Origin: Conus ventricosus
Taxonomy: Eukaryota > Mollusca > Gastropoda > Neogastropoda > Conidae
Reading direction: 5' to 3'
Assembly: GCA_018398815.1 (NCBI GenBank)
Contig: CM031616.1
Coordinates: forward strand, 73,180,355-73,244,354
Length of the DNA: 64,000 nt
The notes below the pieces were generated by a model. The model was not told the DNA's origin, ran no database searches, and saw only the letters and a list, made by a program, of their open reading frames with translations. Both the position numbers and the translations under genes were made by a program. Below, one piece after another: positions 42,785 to 54,855 of the stretch. Every line of letters begins with the position of its first letter. Within the stretch, counting starts at the first letter, position 1.

Positions 42785-43227
42785 GATTAAAAGTTATTAA
42801 TCCCATGATTAATGGCGATAACAATGTTCCAAATCTGTAGTATAAATCACATCCTAGAGACTCTAATGACTTTGTTAAAACTGGATCTTGCGTTAAATCA
42901 TACGTAAGATCTTGTTCAGAATCAATGGGAGCAAATCTACTGACTATTTAGTGTACAAACTAAGAACCGTTTGCCCCACACTTTTTACCATTCTAGACCC
43001 CAGCTGCGCTTCATACCTGTTATGATACTTTAAAATGTCTTGCGGCGACATCTGTTGAATCTGTTCTATGCTGAATTCAGTTCCGAGGAACTGTTTTGTT
43101 TTCCCACATGCTGCCAAAGAATACAGCCTTTCCTTTTGGGCATAATAGCTTGATCATCAACTTGGTCATTCATAAGTTCAGGAAGGTTTAGGCCGCCCTG
43201 TAGCTGTAGTAGATCATCACTGTTCAT
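42785..43227 (-). pseudogene. small Polinton ORF with MSPQDILKYHNR motif, frame-broken
   Basis: Starts at 43227 with GGLNLPELMNDQVDD, then KRK and, after frame changes, QMSPQDILKYHNR, GSRMVKSVGQTV and a C-terminal part near 42870. A LPEL...M.P..IL.YH...G..MV..VG order is one I associate with a short Polinton gene of unknown function that lies next to the integrase. At least four frame changes are needed. Confidence 0.45.
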
Positions 43228-43264
43228 GTTTTTTAATAATTATAATTATTTTTATTTTATAAAA

Positions 43265-43917
43265 ATGAGCACTGAAAAAACGTTTACCAACCTTGTATAC
43301 CATTCTCTGTTATTGGAGGACTAAGTGTAGGATACTCAATGCTTGGTAAAAGCCGTTAAAAATAAAACCAGCAGATCTTGGCAAACTAGACTTTGAGGAT
43401 TCAGCAAAGCTGATTGCTATCATTGCAGCTTCGTTTGCTACAAAAGATTTTCTAGTTAAGCAAGGAATAATTCCAGACAATATAAATATGTAAGAAAAAA
43501 ATACATTTATAAAAAATGGCTTCACTCGCATAATGATAGGCGGCGCTGTGGTGAATGCGCTGCTTTTAGCGGAAGTAATTTCGCATTTAGTAAACTGGGG
43601 AATGACGGCGAGAGAAAAAGACATAACAAAGCTATGGAGCAACTAGCAGCTGCACAAGACGCCTATGAAAGGCAGAGACTGAGCAGTAGATTTTATTAAT
43701 GACACACTGAAAGAACAGGGGCATGCAGCTTACACATTAAAAATGTTGACAAGCAATAAAACAAATATTATCTAGTAACAGGCAAACCAATCGAGACATT
43801 GCCCCCACCAAAATTCAGTGACTTTTATCAACCATCAGAAAAACAAAAGATGCAAGAAATCGGTTTATTGTCGTTGGTATGGCCGCCGTGTATTTTGTTG
43901 CACATAATATTGGCTGA
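43265..43917 (+). pseudogene. Polinton coiled-coil/membrane protein upstream of integrase
   Basis: Hydrophobic N-terminus, then LEDSAKLIAIIAASFATKD, FLVKQGIIPDNI, a second hydrophobic stretch with IGGAVVNAL, a charged helix (QLAAAQDAYERQR), HAAYTLKM and SDFYQPSEKQKMQEIGLL-type segments, with a hydrophobic C-terminus. Domain order (membrane - helix - membrane) and the position just before the integrase match a conserved small Polinton gene of unknown function. Frameshifts lie near 43340, 43490, 43590, 43690 and 43770. Confidence 0.6.
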
Positions 43918-43924
43918 ATAAAAA

Positions 43925-44870
43925 ATGAACAAAATCTATTATTCGCCCCAAAGGATATTGGAAGGTATCACAGCAATTAAAAAGCTAAGCCAAGCAGCTG
44001 GAGTCAGTGAACAAACAGCAAAGGAATGGTTATCTAAACAACGATTTGGCAAATTTTATTTACCTGCACCTAGACGAATACAGAGACCACACTTTGTGAA
44101 TACAACTCCAAACGACACCCATCAATGGATCTTCTATATTTACCCTCTGATAGGATTAGACGAAAAAGATTTAAGTACGCACTCACAGTCATTGACATAG
44201 CTTCAAGTACAAAGATGCCGGAACCATTAACACAAAAGAGTGCCTCTGCTGTTGCTGTCGCTATACAACTAATATACCAACGAGGCCCACTAACTTTCCC
44301 TCGCATGATTCAAGTCGATGATGGAAAAGAATTTAAAGCCAAGTGAATCAATTATTGTTGAAACATAGAGTTACCATCAAAAGAGGCATTCCAGGAGTTC
44401 ACAGATCACAGGCTTAGTTGAAAACTTTAACAAACAGTTAGCCGAAAGACTTTCTCCTACCAGTATCACAGAGAGCTTATTGACAATTCTCGCAACACAG
44501 AATGGGTTAGAAGACTGCCCTCAGTTTTGCGCGCAATGAATAATGAAGAATTTAAAGGGCTAAACCAGTACAAGCAATCAAAAGAAAAACAATAAATGTT
44601 GTTGAAGACTCCAGTACACCCAGCAAACTATTACCGTTTGGTTTGAAAGTAAGGTACCTTTATTTACCGGGGGAAGCAGAAGGGGACACTCGCATCAGGG
44701 CAACAGATCCAGTTTGGAGTGTTGATCCATATGAAATAAAAAGAATTGTAAAGATGAATCCGCCCGTGTATTATTTACGAGAAACTGGCACAACAAAACA
44801 ACCAGCTCCTCAAAGATCTTTTGTGAAGGAAGAACTGCAGATAATTCCGCCAGACACAGTACCGCTTTAA
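43925..44870 (+). pseudogene. Polinton integrase (retrovirus-like DDE), frame-broken
   Basis: Starts MNKIYYSPQRILEGITAIKK with an N-terminal helical DNA-binding part (AAGVSEQTAKEWLSKQ, LPAPRRIQRP). The catalytic core follows with MDLLYLPSDR (first Asp), YALTVIDIASSTKMPEPLT, PRMIQVDDGKEF (second Asp) and VENFNKQLAERL (catalytic Glu). A C-terminal part has VRYLYLPGEAEG, RATDPVWSVDPYEIKRI and RSFVKEELQIIPPDT. It would join the element's ends to target DNA. Three to five frameshifts (about 44130, 44345, 44415, 44540) break it. It is convergent with the polymerase gene and ends within a few bases of it. Confidence 0.93.
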
Positions 44871-44872
44871 TT

Positions 44873-47800
44873 AATTTACGGTTCTCCAGTGCCCAATTGC
44901 ATATGAAAACTCTGGATCAACAAAGACTCGTTTTGTGTTTGTTCTATCTAATGACTTCTTTGTTACAACTGTTGTGTTGATCTCATGTAGATTAGATCGC
45001 AGTTTTACGTTGTCATGATGAAAAGTCTTATTGCCAAACAATGCTTCTTTGTAGTTGTCATGTGACATGTTTGACTGCACAACGCTGCGAGATATTCCCT
45101 TTGCTTTCTTAATGATTTTCTCCTGGCTCGAAATACTGTACATTTTTACCTTAACCCCACATACTCCTTGATCACCTTCCGGATAATTCATCCTTCATCT
45201 TTCCTAAAACCTTCTTATTAACGATGAATGCAAAGGCGAATCTTTAGGGTAATCGGATGTGCCGTACCACCCCGCATGCCCTTTAGCTACTTCGTTTCCA
45301 TGTCTTTATAGATGTCTCATAGGAATATCTATAACAAAACTGTCTGTATCTGTGTAAAGTACTCTGGACTCAGGATACGAGGGCTTAAAGTAGTCATAAA
45401 GAAACTCTAACATCAAAAGCTTTGATAATTCTAAAACAGTAAACCCAATAAATACAGGTTTGTCCAATTTGACTTTCTTTTTTTTCATCATTATGCCAAA
45501 AAGCTGATCATGAAATCTTCTGAAGTCCTGATAATTAGGTTTGAAGTCAGCTTAATTGCTTCGTTCTTTTTGGTGACCAATCTGACATCTTTACCTTGTG
45601 CGGATTCTCCATAGTTTTTTCCGAAACAGCTGTTGTACATCAGCTTGAAAAAGTCTTTTTCTGAAGCTCGTGGATTTGGTTCTGAGATCAGTGTTCTTCA
45701 TGATGTATGGTTTCATGAACTGTTTTTGATCAAAAACAATTATGCGAGAACTTGCTGTCAACTTTAAACCATGTCTTAATAAAATTGTAGAAGTCTGTTA
45801 TGGACCGACCTAATCGTTTTTTTGCCCCGTAGGGTAGGCACAAGTTTAGGTGGTTCTCTTGGATCCATCTTTAGGCTTTTCTGCGCTAATGGATAGTCAT
45901 TATGCAGGTCATGCATGGTTCATTAGGTTATTCGAAGTCAATTCGTAGAATGAAACCACGCTGTTGATCAGGCATTAAAATGCTCAACCACTTTATGCTT
46001 TTGATATTTATTCGTACCTGTGTAATTTCAAAAGTTGGTAATGGACAGCGATTGGCGCATTGCCCATCCATACAGATCTGTTTGCATTAAATACATAAGA
46101 TAGTTTGACCCTTTTACTCGGATCATAGTCGTCCAAGTATTGTTGTTTGCTTTACAGTAATGATGCGACGCCATATAATTCCCCACGCCATCCGTTTTCA
46201 ATCCTCTGGATTCATTGGTATCTGACAATAAAATCAAATCTGTACCCAGTAACTTTCAAGAAAGTCCCGGCTCATCCGGGTGAGAAATATAATGCGCGGG
46301 ATCCAGGGCTATATTGTGTTCCTGCGGTCTTCTATCATTTTCAAAACTATCCGCCAACAAACAAAACCTCGGCCTCACGTATGAATCAAGTAGTCTCCCA
46401 TAGTTTTACAATTCTAACTTCTGCCACGCATTTGAGCTGCTGGTCCTCAGATCACTGATGTCTTTCTCTGAGCTAGAAAAGAACGCGCCTTTAGGGGGGA
46501 AGTGTATCTTCATCAACTTTCCCAACTCGTTATGTTCATGAAGGGTAACCGCCCTTTCTAACAAGAGTTGAGTCAAAAATGTTCTTCCGTTATTGAGGCC
46601 TTTAGGCCTACGCCAGTGCCTTCATGATGCCATTTCACTGCAATGTTGCATAGAGTCCTAAAAAGACATGTTATTTAGATTAAAGCACATGTACTTTTCT
46701 GATGGATGTGCAATGCATGACACCTGAAGGCATCGTCCATGCTTTCATTATAAGATGAGGAGTCGTAACCTCGAAGTTGTGAAGAGATGGGGCAGTTCCT
46801 GTCTTAGGATTCAAATTTAGTTGAAGATTGCATTTGTATGCGCCGCTCCTCTGAACTTTCGTAATGTGATCAGGGTCTAATACTTCGGATTTCTGCGTCT
46901 GATGAGAGACCTACACCGCAAATCCAACCAATGTGTGGCTGAGTCATATGTTGTTGGGTCTTCAGGTGTATTATGGATTTAGATAAGTTTAGTTATTAGA
47001 AAACAGTCATTGCGCACTTGCTGCATGGTTCTAGAAGTATTTTGCAGCATTAGGGCCTTATATAATTCTGGGCTCTGAATGAACGCAGCCGACCTGACAA
47101 CGATGAAAGCAAATGAACAAATTTGATGATTATCATTAAGAGTTTTGAAGTTTTTGTGGCGCCTGCTTCTACGGAACAATAGCGACTCGAAGACTGCGGA
47201 AACTAGTATGGGAATTTTCAGCGTTTCAGTTCTTAAAACTAACTTTAGATCCTGGCGGGGGCGTAGTTTAGTTCTGTCTTACAGTTTACAGAAACTTTTA
47301 CAATGTTTTATATGTTCAAGCGCGGCTGAGCGGTGGAATTCTTGTTAAACCTATTCTACAGAATTCTTGTTTATGTTCATGTTTGAAAGTTGCGTAATAA
47401 TCTGCTCATTGTGGTATCAATGTGTAAAGGGCGCCTGCTGGCGGAAAAACAATTAGGGTAAGTCCACATGATTTTGGCTGGTTCGCCTATTGTTGGATGT
47501 TCTTGGACACTTTAATTGGCCACAAATTGTTTCCTCATCCCATGTGTATACATTAACCGTTATTGGTTTGTTTTGTTCTTCAAATGATCACTTTGATCTA
47601 CACTAACCAGGAAAGGATATTCAATTGAGTTAAGATCTTTGGTGTATTGTCGATAGTTTGTCCTCTCTTGGTGTTCGGGACATGATGCAGCCTTGCAAGA
47701 CCAACCACATGTAACATTGTGTCTGGAATTCTTTATGTTTAAAATGCTCTCTTTGAACCCAACACTCTCGAGTTGAGAATGTAAGCCTGCCTACAATCGG

Positions 47801-48230
47801 CGCATACTTAGCTGTTTTAAATTCTATTTCTCTAAGACTTCGCCTCTGACCCAAACCAGAGCCTCTCATTTTAGCTTCTTCAGCGGCAGCGGTCAAAATG
47901 TTGCAAGAGTTGTCTGCCCAACGGTGTTAAGTATTTGAGAAAGAAAGTCTGCTGTTTAGTTGAGACCCAGACTTTAGATTTTCTTCATTTATTTTTTATA
48001 TAGTCGATTAAAACAGCTAACATGACTTTAATGGGTATATTGTTAGTTTACTTGGAACTTGAGAAATTGCATGAACGACACGTGCTGTTACGTTTGTTGG
48101 GTCAATGACTTCTAAATCCAATATCATTCAGTGCTCTTGATAAACGCTCTTCTCGGAGCATTCTTTCAAACAACTTCGTCTTGTCCTTCATATATCTTAG
48201 CATGCTGTCTTTCTTTTCTAAGCCAACATA
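44873..48230 (-). pseudogene. Polinton protein-primed DNA polymerase B, frame-broken
   Basis: About 1100 codons. The N-terminal part has REIEFKTAKYAPIVG near 47800 and CYMW (near 47720). The exonuclease/TPR region includes SEKDISDLRTSSSNAW and CLLADSFEN near 46400. The polymerase core has LYGWAM (motif A region, 46070), EKDFFKLMYNSCFGKN (motif B, about 45640) and LYTDTDSFVID (motif C, 45330). The C-terminus GISRSVVQSNMSHDNYKEAL ends at 44873. Motif C is YTDTDS, as expected for an active family B enzyme, but at least ten frame changes make the gene inactive as assembled. It would replicate the linear element from protein-primed ends. Confidence 0.93.
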
Positions 48231-48244
48231 TTTATTTAAATTAA

Positions 48245-48560
48245 AAAAATACAAACGGCTTAATCCAAATCAATATCAGCCGGTCTTTTGGCGCTTGGAC
48301 TCATAAACTAAAGTATACAACCACCCTTCGATGTTGTTACTGTGAGCTGTTTAGAACAGAGTTTAAGTCTCGTTTACTTTTTTTAAGCAATTCCTTTTTT
48401 TGTGCTACGGGGTATGGCTGTTGCGAAAACTTGGTCCCCGCCTTTCTTTGAAGATCAAACTTTTGTCTTTTGTAGTCATAAAAAATCGCCTGTAAACGAT
48501 TAAATTCTTCATCCTGATGTTTGAGTCAACAAGCGCTTTATTTATTGTCATTTTAAACGA
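48245..48560 (-). pseudogene. small basic Polinton ORF, unassigned
   Basis: The minus strand reads NLIVYRRFFMTTKDK, KERRGPSF and later basic stretches in other frames, ending near the polymerase start. The RRGP motif within a short basic protein is suggestive of a core or DNA-binding protein, but I cannot name it. Confidence 0.35.
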
Positions 48561-48564
48561 ACAA

Positions 48565-48965
48565 GTTTAGCCGTTATTAGTTAAAACCAGGGCTGTGTGC
48601 TTTTGGAGTTTAGTTTTTAATTTTTTGCCAGCCGCACTTACAGCAATGAACACGACCGAGAGCTAAAGACAAACCTCCAAGGAAAAAGCTGGGGGTTGCG
48701 CCTATCCCCCTTGCTAAGAGACCAACACTCGTTCCTGCTGATAGACGCTTATAGTTGATGCCCCAGTATTAACATATGTAACAGCATTAAAGGCAGCAGA
48801 ATACCTCGTTTGGTTTTGCTGTATTTTGAAAGGTCTTCTCTAGTTTTTGTTGCATTTGCGAAATTTGTTTGTTAATCTAAAGGGTTTTTATGCTAGGGTT
48901 TTCTACTATCTCTTCTTTTGGGGGCGCTGAAAGGCACATTTGGATAAACCTGAACAGACATGCTT
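48565..48965 (-). pseudogene. small Gly/Ala-rich membrane protein remnant of the Polinton
   Basis: Starts MSVQVYPNVPFSAPKRR. Later pieces include SAGTSVGLLARGIGATP and FFLGGLSLALG, a glycine-rich hydrophobic span. It matches a general pattern of small membrane genes lying next to the capsid gene. Function unknown. At least three frame changes. Confidence 0.4.
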
Positions 48966-49004
48966 TTTTAAAAATGAAAAAAATAATTTAGTATACTACA
49001 TCTG

Positions 49005-50258
49005 TTAATCTGTTATTTACAAAATTCAGCTGCCCCATCAATAATAAAAACAAATGTACATTAAGGGGTTTTATCGGCTTCTTCTTCTTTTATCAATTTG
49101 GATGTTTATTACGTCTCTCACAGTTCTCCCGCTTCCATGCAACTGATTATCCTCTGTTGACCTTAGTCAATCCAAAACCGTTTTTTGTTGTTAAATAATC
49201 ATCAAGCCTAACATTGTGAAAAATGTAAATCTTTTAGACAAAAAGGCTACTGTTGGATTTCTACACCTCCCGCCTCCAAACAGTTTTTCTTATTTCATCA
49301 AAATGCTGAAAAGGTTTAAGCCCGCTAGCGAGATTTGGTTAGGACTACCCTCAATCGAACATTGTACTTTCGTTATTTTGGAAAAAAAACTTTCACTTCC
49401 TCTTTTGAACGGTTCTTCATTTTCCGCACAGCAAAAAAAAAACCCTTTTAAAAGCGATCTTGCTGCAACGCTAAAACTAAAATTCCATATAGTGTCTGCC
49501 CTGCTTCTGGGATATGTTGTATGATGAATCACTCTTTCGTAATAATTGGGAAATGTTCTCATATTGGTGCGCAATCACTCTGCTAAAAAGGGTTGCTAAC
49601 AACGTCAAACTCTAACGAGATGTCAGAAATGCTGTACTTTGCTTCGGTGTCTGATGATCTGATAACACGTTTGTTTTCATTAAAAGTTAGTTCATATGAC
49701 AATCTTCTTTTAATGCTCCTTGAAAGACGGCGCATGCGCTTTTAAACAACTCAAATCAAAGGGGAATGGAAAAGCGATTTCCAAAACGAAAAATTTTTAC
49801 GGCAACATACTTTTGCCGTCTTTAGTATCTCCAGCGCCTATTCTATGTTTTAGTGCTTCTTCATTTTCGTTTCCTTGAAACGCAAGATCAGCCCTTTCAT
49901 TCCCGGTTAGCCATAGATCAGAATAGGTTAAAAATAGTCTGCATTGTGTAAAGAAAAATTTCTTGCCCCTCAATTTTTATAGAAATTTCTTAACGATTGC
50001 CCGTCCCCCGATTCTGGACAACTGTCCGTTTGGGGCTGTTGTTGAAACGAGTTCTATTTTTTAAAGTAAGACCGCGAGCCTGGCACCCAAACAATTCATC
50101 CGCTCCTAAGTCTGGAAATTTGACAGTAAGAATTTGATCTGCATCAATAGTAGATGGGTTATTTGGAACAATAATATTCCGTTTATTTCCCTTCACGCCA
50201 TGGGCTCTTTCTGTTTTCTATGCGGTCCCGAAAACGAGCCAAATGTTTGCTGCGCCAT
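49005..50258 (-). pseudogene. Polinton capsid-type protein (major capsid candidate), frame-broken
   Basis: The start MAQQTFGS is at 50258, followed by GNKRNIIVPNNPSTIDADQI and LTVKFPDLGADE, then a region of basic core near 49900-49600. YERVIHHTTYPRSRADTIWN, ITKVQCSIEGSPNQI and DDYLTTKNGFG lie toward the C-terminus near 49150. The NIIVPNNPSTID...LTVKFPDLGAD signature is the most conserved Polinton structural protein I recall, and I take it as the jelly-roll major capsid protein. The assignment of major versus minor is from memory. Length (~415 codons plus losses) fits. Confidence 0.75.
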
Positions 50259-50297
50259 TTTTATGAAAACAAAATAAAAAGTTAATTATTTAAAAAC

Positions 50298-51482
50298 ATG
50301 GCAGAATTGAAGCTGAAGAAGATTTTGATGTTTTGATCGTGGGGACGATATGAGTGAAATGATCCCTTTGACACGGCATCGCCAATGCTCTCAATGCAGC
50401 GGAGAATTAACAGAAAGTGCGGTCGGAGCATTTACAAAAGTTTAGGCCAAGAACCTCCCGAATTTATAGACCCAAATGATTTTAAATTAGAAGATGGGCA
50501 TTTGTCTGTAAAAAACGATCAAGGGCAACTTGTTCGGGTTACAACTAAACCCACCCATCAAAGTTTTTAGCCAAGAGTACAATTAAAAAAAAGACCAGTG
50601 TGAAAGATCAAAATCGCCTTGGCCTTGTTAGAAACCGAAATTAATAGGGATGCAGTTGCTAAACTTCAAAACACGCTGCAGGAACTCCCAACACTAACCA
50701 AATACAAAACAAGGAACTTAAAGAATTAAATCAATCGGGAATGAAATAATAAATGCAATAGAAGCAGAAACCATTTTTCAGAAGAAAAAGCGTTAAAGAC
50801 AAAACACACTCACCGCTACCCATGCGAGAAATAGCGGCCCTTGATCATGCTTTAAAAAACCATCAGAGGAATAACAAACAATTTAGCAAAACTAGGTGAA
50901 CTAAAATGGACATATAAAAAGAAAAAGAAAAACTCGTTGAGGCTGATGACGCCACTTAGGGCATGAAAATTAAAGAAAGAATAACCCAAAGACTAAAAGA
51001 CTTGAACAAGAAAATCAGCAAGACTAAAGTGCTAACTACTAACCGAGACCATTACGAACTCAAGTGAAAGAATAAGAGAAACTATCCGAAAAATTTTTAT
51101 ATGAAGACACAACGCTAGCAGAACGAATCCGAACACTGTTTGAGAGCAAGGAGCACATTAGCAAGCGTTAAAAACTGCCTTAGGATTTGCAATAAGTACA
51201 TTGGTGTTGGCTATTACAGGCGGCGGTGGCCAAAGTTCAGTACCTCCACCGCCATCGCCTCCGCCTGATAAATCATGGTAAAAAAACAGCTTGATCATCT
51301 TGCAAGTTTATTAAAAAAATTAGCTGGTAAAGCCGTAGACGCTTTACCAGGAATATTGGGGAGTAATTGTCAGCTGGCTTTTGTCTACTGCAAGCAAAGT
51401 AGTTGGCTTTATGGCCGATCACTTATGGACATTAGTTCTCTTAATAGTTGGGTTAATTTTTAGTAAGATAAAGACCAAGTAA
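50298..51482 (+). pseudogene. Polinton coiled-coil protein with C-terminal membrane segment
   Basis: Starts MAELKLKKI, then YKSLGQEPPEFIDPNDFKLE with DGHLSV, long charged coiled-coil stretches (50600-51100), SLAERIRTLF-like LAERIRTLFESKEH, a hydrophobic span GFAISTLVLAITGGGG, a proline linker PPPPSPPPDK, an amphipathic part KKLAGKAVDALPGILGS, and a final hydrophobic helix LWTLVLLIVGLIFSKIKTK. This order (coiled coil, membrane span, Gly/Pro hinge, LPGI(I/L)GS, membrane helix) recurs in animal Polintons. Its role is unproven. About eight frameshifts. Confidence 0.65.
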
Positions 51483-51493
51483 TCCTAGGCCAG

Positions 51494-52645
51494 TTAATCC
51501 AAGAACAAGCGCTGTCTTTTCATATTCATGTCATCGCGAACAGAGTCCGCGAGCTTTGCTGAGTCTTCAATGACTTTGGGGTTTGGACTTCGGGGATTGG
51601 ATGACTTAATCTGGGTGTTCTTTTATTGTTTGTAATATTACTGGCTCAGAATATATGTCGTTTTTTCCCAACCTTCTGTTCATTGCCTGCTATAAGAATT
51701 TCATTATTATAGTTATTATTATTCCTACCTGGAGTCTGAGTCAAAGGCAGCATGTATAAACCAGTGCCAACAGCAAAGTCTACTTTCGATCTTGCGTATT
51801 GTAAAACATGTTGGTACCTTTGAATACTTGAAGGTAAATCAACTGTAGAATTAATGGCGTCCTCTAAATTTGCTAAGTATTGTTTTTTGCGCGTCAAAGC
51901 CAGTAGAAGGATCAGTTATGCTTGATCTTGCCTGTGCTTGCGAACCTAGCAAACACCAAACGTAAGTACGAATAGAGTCGTTTATATTCGTTCTATTCCC
52001 GCTCTAGTTAGGCCCTTAGAAGTGTCTAAGATAAATGTGTCCATGCTGTTTTATGCTCTTGCTCTATGGACCAGGGCCGAAAAATTTTGAAAGGAGGACG
52101 CCAGTCCATAGTTATACTTTCTGTGCGTGCCCCGAAAATAAATGACGCCTAGGCCATGATTAAGATCCAACTTTTGTCTAAAGTCTGTCTTGATTTAATA
52201 TTGAATCGTTACAGAATCCTTTCAAAAGCCTTCATGTCTATTCTGTTGCTGAATGGATTAAATGGTTTGTCATTTGGTAATGGCGCTCGCAGTTCAGTCA
52301 AAATACGTCTGAAGGTGTAATAAAAATGAAATCTGTACACTGACCTCACCAAAGGATCAGGGTGATTTAAATGATCAGCATACGACACTCCACACCCAGT
52401 TGATGCGCAAAACACAGCAAAGTTTAACTGGTTCTGATAAAACTGCATCGATGACTAAACCACGCTTTATGGATGTGCTCTTTTTCAATAGGGGGGTTAA
52501 GATAGCTCTTCAATGGAGTACTCACCTTTTTATGAAAGAGGCAGTCTGGGTCACAGCAATGTCAAGAGTATCAGTTGCTATATTTTTAGGATTGTAGTGC
52601 GGCCCCACAGAAATATTTTGCATCAGTATATTTGAATGCACTCAT
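51494..52645 (-). pseudogene. second Polinton structural protein, frame-broken
   Basis: Starts MSAFKYTDAKYFC at 52645. Contains QNQLNFAVFCASTGCGVSYA, HPDPLVRSVYRFHFYYTFRR and LRAPLPNDKPFNPFSN (52440-52220), then NDSIRTYVW, YLANLEDAINSTVDLPSSIQ, RYQHVLQYARSKVDFAVGTG near 51800, and a C-terminus DSAKLADSVRDDMNMKRQR at 51500. The family is one of the conserved Polinton structural genes (PX/PY class). I cannot say which capsid component it is. It faces the coiled-coil gene tail to tail. Confidence 0.65.
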
Positions 52646-52663
52646 TTTAATTTGTTTTAAAAA

Positions 52664-53355
52664 ATGTTTGTAACAATAACAACTCAAGACCGCCCTTCGT
52701 TTTTAGAACATGCTATTAATAACGAATGCGGAACCAGAACGGGTCGCGCTCCATGAAAAATTCTACAAAGTCGTATGTTTAATATAAGCAAAGCCAAGGA
52801 GAATAATAAGATTCTAAAAGTTACCAAGCAGGGACCAAAATTAGCCAGTAATAATACCTGATGGTTATTACGGGTTTTGCTCACTAAAAGAAGCAATGAG
52901 TAACTTGACATTACTCTCAAACTTAACAATGCAAATCTAAAAACAATGTTAACATTCAAGCCTGAAGAAGTATCTTACTTTTTTGATAAAGAGCTAGCTA
53001 AAATGTTAGGCTTTACAACTGGCATCTACCCACTTAATAGTTTTAGTGCTGCGCCAAATGAAACTACTTATGAGGGGGAAAGTCCGCTCGATCTTGCATT
53101 ACATTCATTACTCTATGTTCATTTGGATGAGCTGAGCACTGATGAAAACTTATATGATGGAAGGCCTTCAACTGTTTTAAGAGCTCTTCCGTCAGGGAAA
53201 GCTGCATATTGCGATTATGAAATTATACAATTCCCTAATTTACAGTTTAAAAGATTAGTTTGTGGAAGGGTCGATCATTTAATATAAAAATCAAAGACAA
53301 AGCGGGAAAGTTTGTGAAATGTGATAACCTGCACATTGTTTTGGAAATAAAATAA
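52664..53355 (+). pseudogene. Polinton minor-capsid-like jelly-roll protein
   Basis: Begins MFVTITTQDRPSFLEHAINN. A long open stretch follows: MLTFKPEEVSYFFDKELAKM, LGF, HSLLYVHLDELST, STVLRALPSG, and VCGRVDHLI. After one frame change it ends DKAGKFVKCDNLHIVLEIK with a stop at 53355. The late order 'LGF ... S.YV..D ... VLR..P.G ... I...D..G......L.IVLE' is typical of Polinton minor-capsid (penton-like) proteins. The structural role is inferred. Confidence 0.6.
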
Positions 53356-54164
53356 TAACTTTACTAAAAAATAATGTCGCGGGGGCCAGAAGAACCAGAG
53401 TTACATTAGCACCTGTGAGGTGTATAACTTTAGAATTAAAAGACCTTGCAGACGTTGCGGACTTTGAACAGAACGGTGAGATAGGCGCTTTGTATGGTTT
53501 TGAGTACACTAAAGATGGTGAATTATAAACGCAAAGAGGTTGGCGACAGCAAAAAGTTTCCTAAACTAGAACAGCTGCGCAATCTAGAGGCAAATAATGT
53601 TGGCCAGTATGAATATAAAATAGTTCGAAAACCTGACCTCAAATGGCACTTAGAACCATATTTAGAATGGGAAATAAAATTTGAATTCATAAGCCCATTT
53701 ACATATATTTAGCCGTCAAAAAAGTTTCAGAAAAGCATTCAACTCTGGCCCTTACATGTAAGTCTTAAGCCGGACGACAATAGTCGGAAAGAAATTGAAA
53801 TAACGCCGTATGGGAAAAAGCAGTACATCCTCCACAGAAAAGAAACAGTTGTAAAAAAAGCTTCTACAAAATTACAGTTCTTTCCAAGCAGAAAATTAGG
53901 AGACACGTTCACAATGATATTGAAATTTCTGTCTATTAAAGATGTGGAGAGGGATGGGGTTGTGGGCGTTAGTGATGACCTTATAAAAGGAATTAATATT
54001 ACTGGCAAAACTTAGACGTTAAACGCCTTAACGTTGTTGTCGTCGTTCTTCACAATGGCGAGGATATTAAGATCATAACAACAAGCAACAAAATCAATGT
54101 TGACTTAAATAGAAACAATCTTACAGAACTGAATTGGATTAATCTTACACATTTAGCCTCATAG
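53356..54164 (+). pseudogene. unassigned Polinton protein, probably structural
   Basis: Continuous similarity of style over three frames: ARRTRVTLAPVRCITLELKD, FEQNGEIGALYGFEYTKDGE, KKFPKLEQLRNLEANNVGQY with EYKIVRKPDLKWHLEPYLEW, FEFISPFTYI, KFLSIKDVERDG and DDLIKGINITGK, ending TELNWINLTHL. Beta-rich composition and position between a capsid-type gene and the packaging ATPase suggest a particle component. I do not recognise the family. Confidence 0.5.
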
Positions 54165-54199
54165 GGTTTTATTATACTGAACAAGTTTTGACGGAGAGT

Positions 54200-54855
54200 A
54201 TGATAAAAATAATAACTGGATTAGATTAAATTCTGTTAAAAACTATGGAGCAGTTAAACTTTATGATAAAATCCCCTCATTGTTCAATGATTTGTGGGCA
54301 ACTGGTTGTGGAAAAACAATATTTGTCCTAGACTTATTACAAACAGTTATATCGCTATAATTTTGATCATAATTGTGATTTTCTGTCCAACACTTAAAAG
54401 GAACAAAGCATATCATGATAGAAGGTTTAATATGGACAGACAATGACGTATATTTAGTTAATCCTAGCACTAAACGAGTGAGTGTTTAGAATACTTTTAT
54501 AAAGTGTTTGAAGGAACGCAGACACTCTTTATTATAGATGACTGTTCAGCAGAAAAAGATATAGTTAAAAAGAGAAACACTTTGTCAAAGCTGCTTTCAC
54601 GGAAGACATGATGGATAAGTGTGTGGATTTATGTCAGAAATATAACTCAGTTTTAAAAGACTTTAGAGAACAGTTTAAAGACTGTAGTGTTATTTCACAT
54701 GAAAGACAGAGACTCATTTGAAGAATGTTTGCGCGAAAATGATGTTAATTGAAAACGATCAAGAAAAACATAGGATTAAACAAAAACTAAAATCTGAAAA
54801 GTTTAGTAAATTAGTATTAAAAACGGATAACCCTGCACAGTATGTTTGTTTGTAG
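54200..54855 (+). pseudogene. Polinton packaging ATPase (FtsK-HerA / A32 type), frame-broken
   Basis: The Walker A site reads ATGCGKTIFVLDLL near 54300 (GxxGxGKT type, here GCGKT). Walker B is TLFIIDDCSAEKDIVKK near 54525. Further on come QKYNSVLKDFREQFK (54640) and DRDSFEECLRENDVN (54705), and the end QYVCL then stop at 54855. This family pumps DNA into capsids in adenovirus- and poxvirus-related viruses and is a Polinton hallmark. At least five frame changes. The last ~20 codons overlap the right terminal inverted repeat. Confidence 0.88.

Noticed and set aside
46147..46458. 103-codon plus-strand frame
   Set aside because: It is the antisense shadow of the Polinton polymerase, whose minus-strand motifs (CLLADSFEN, LYGWAM) occupy the same bases.
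48565..49005. Looked for an adenovirus-type cysteine protease in the Polinton
   Set aside because: No His-Asp-Gln-Cys order could be recognised anywhere in 39281-54985. The gene may be lost or too broken.
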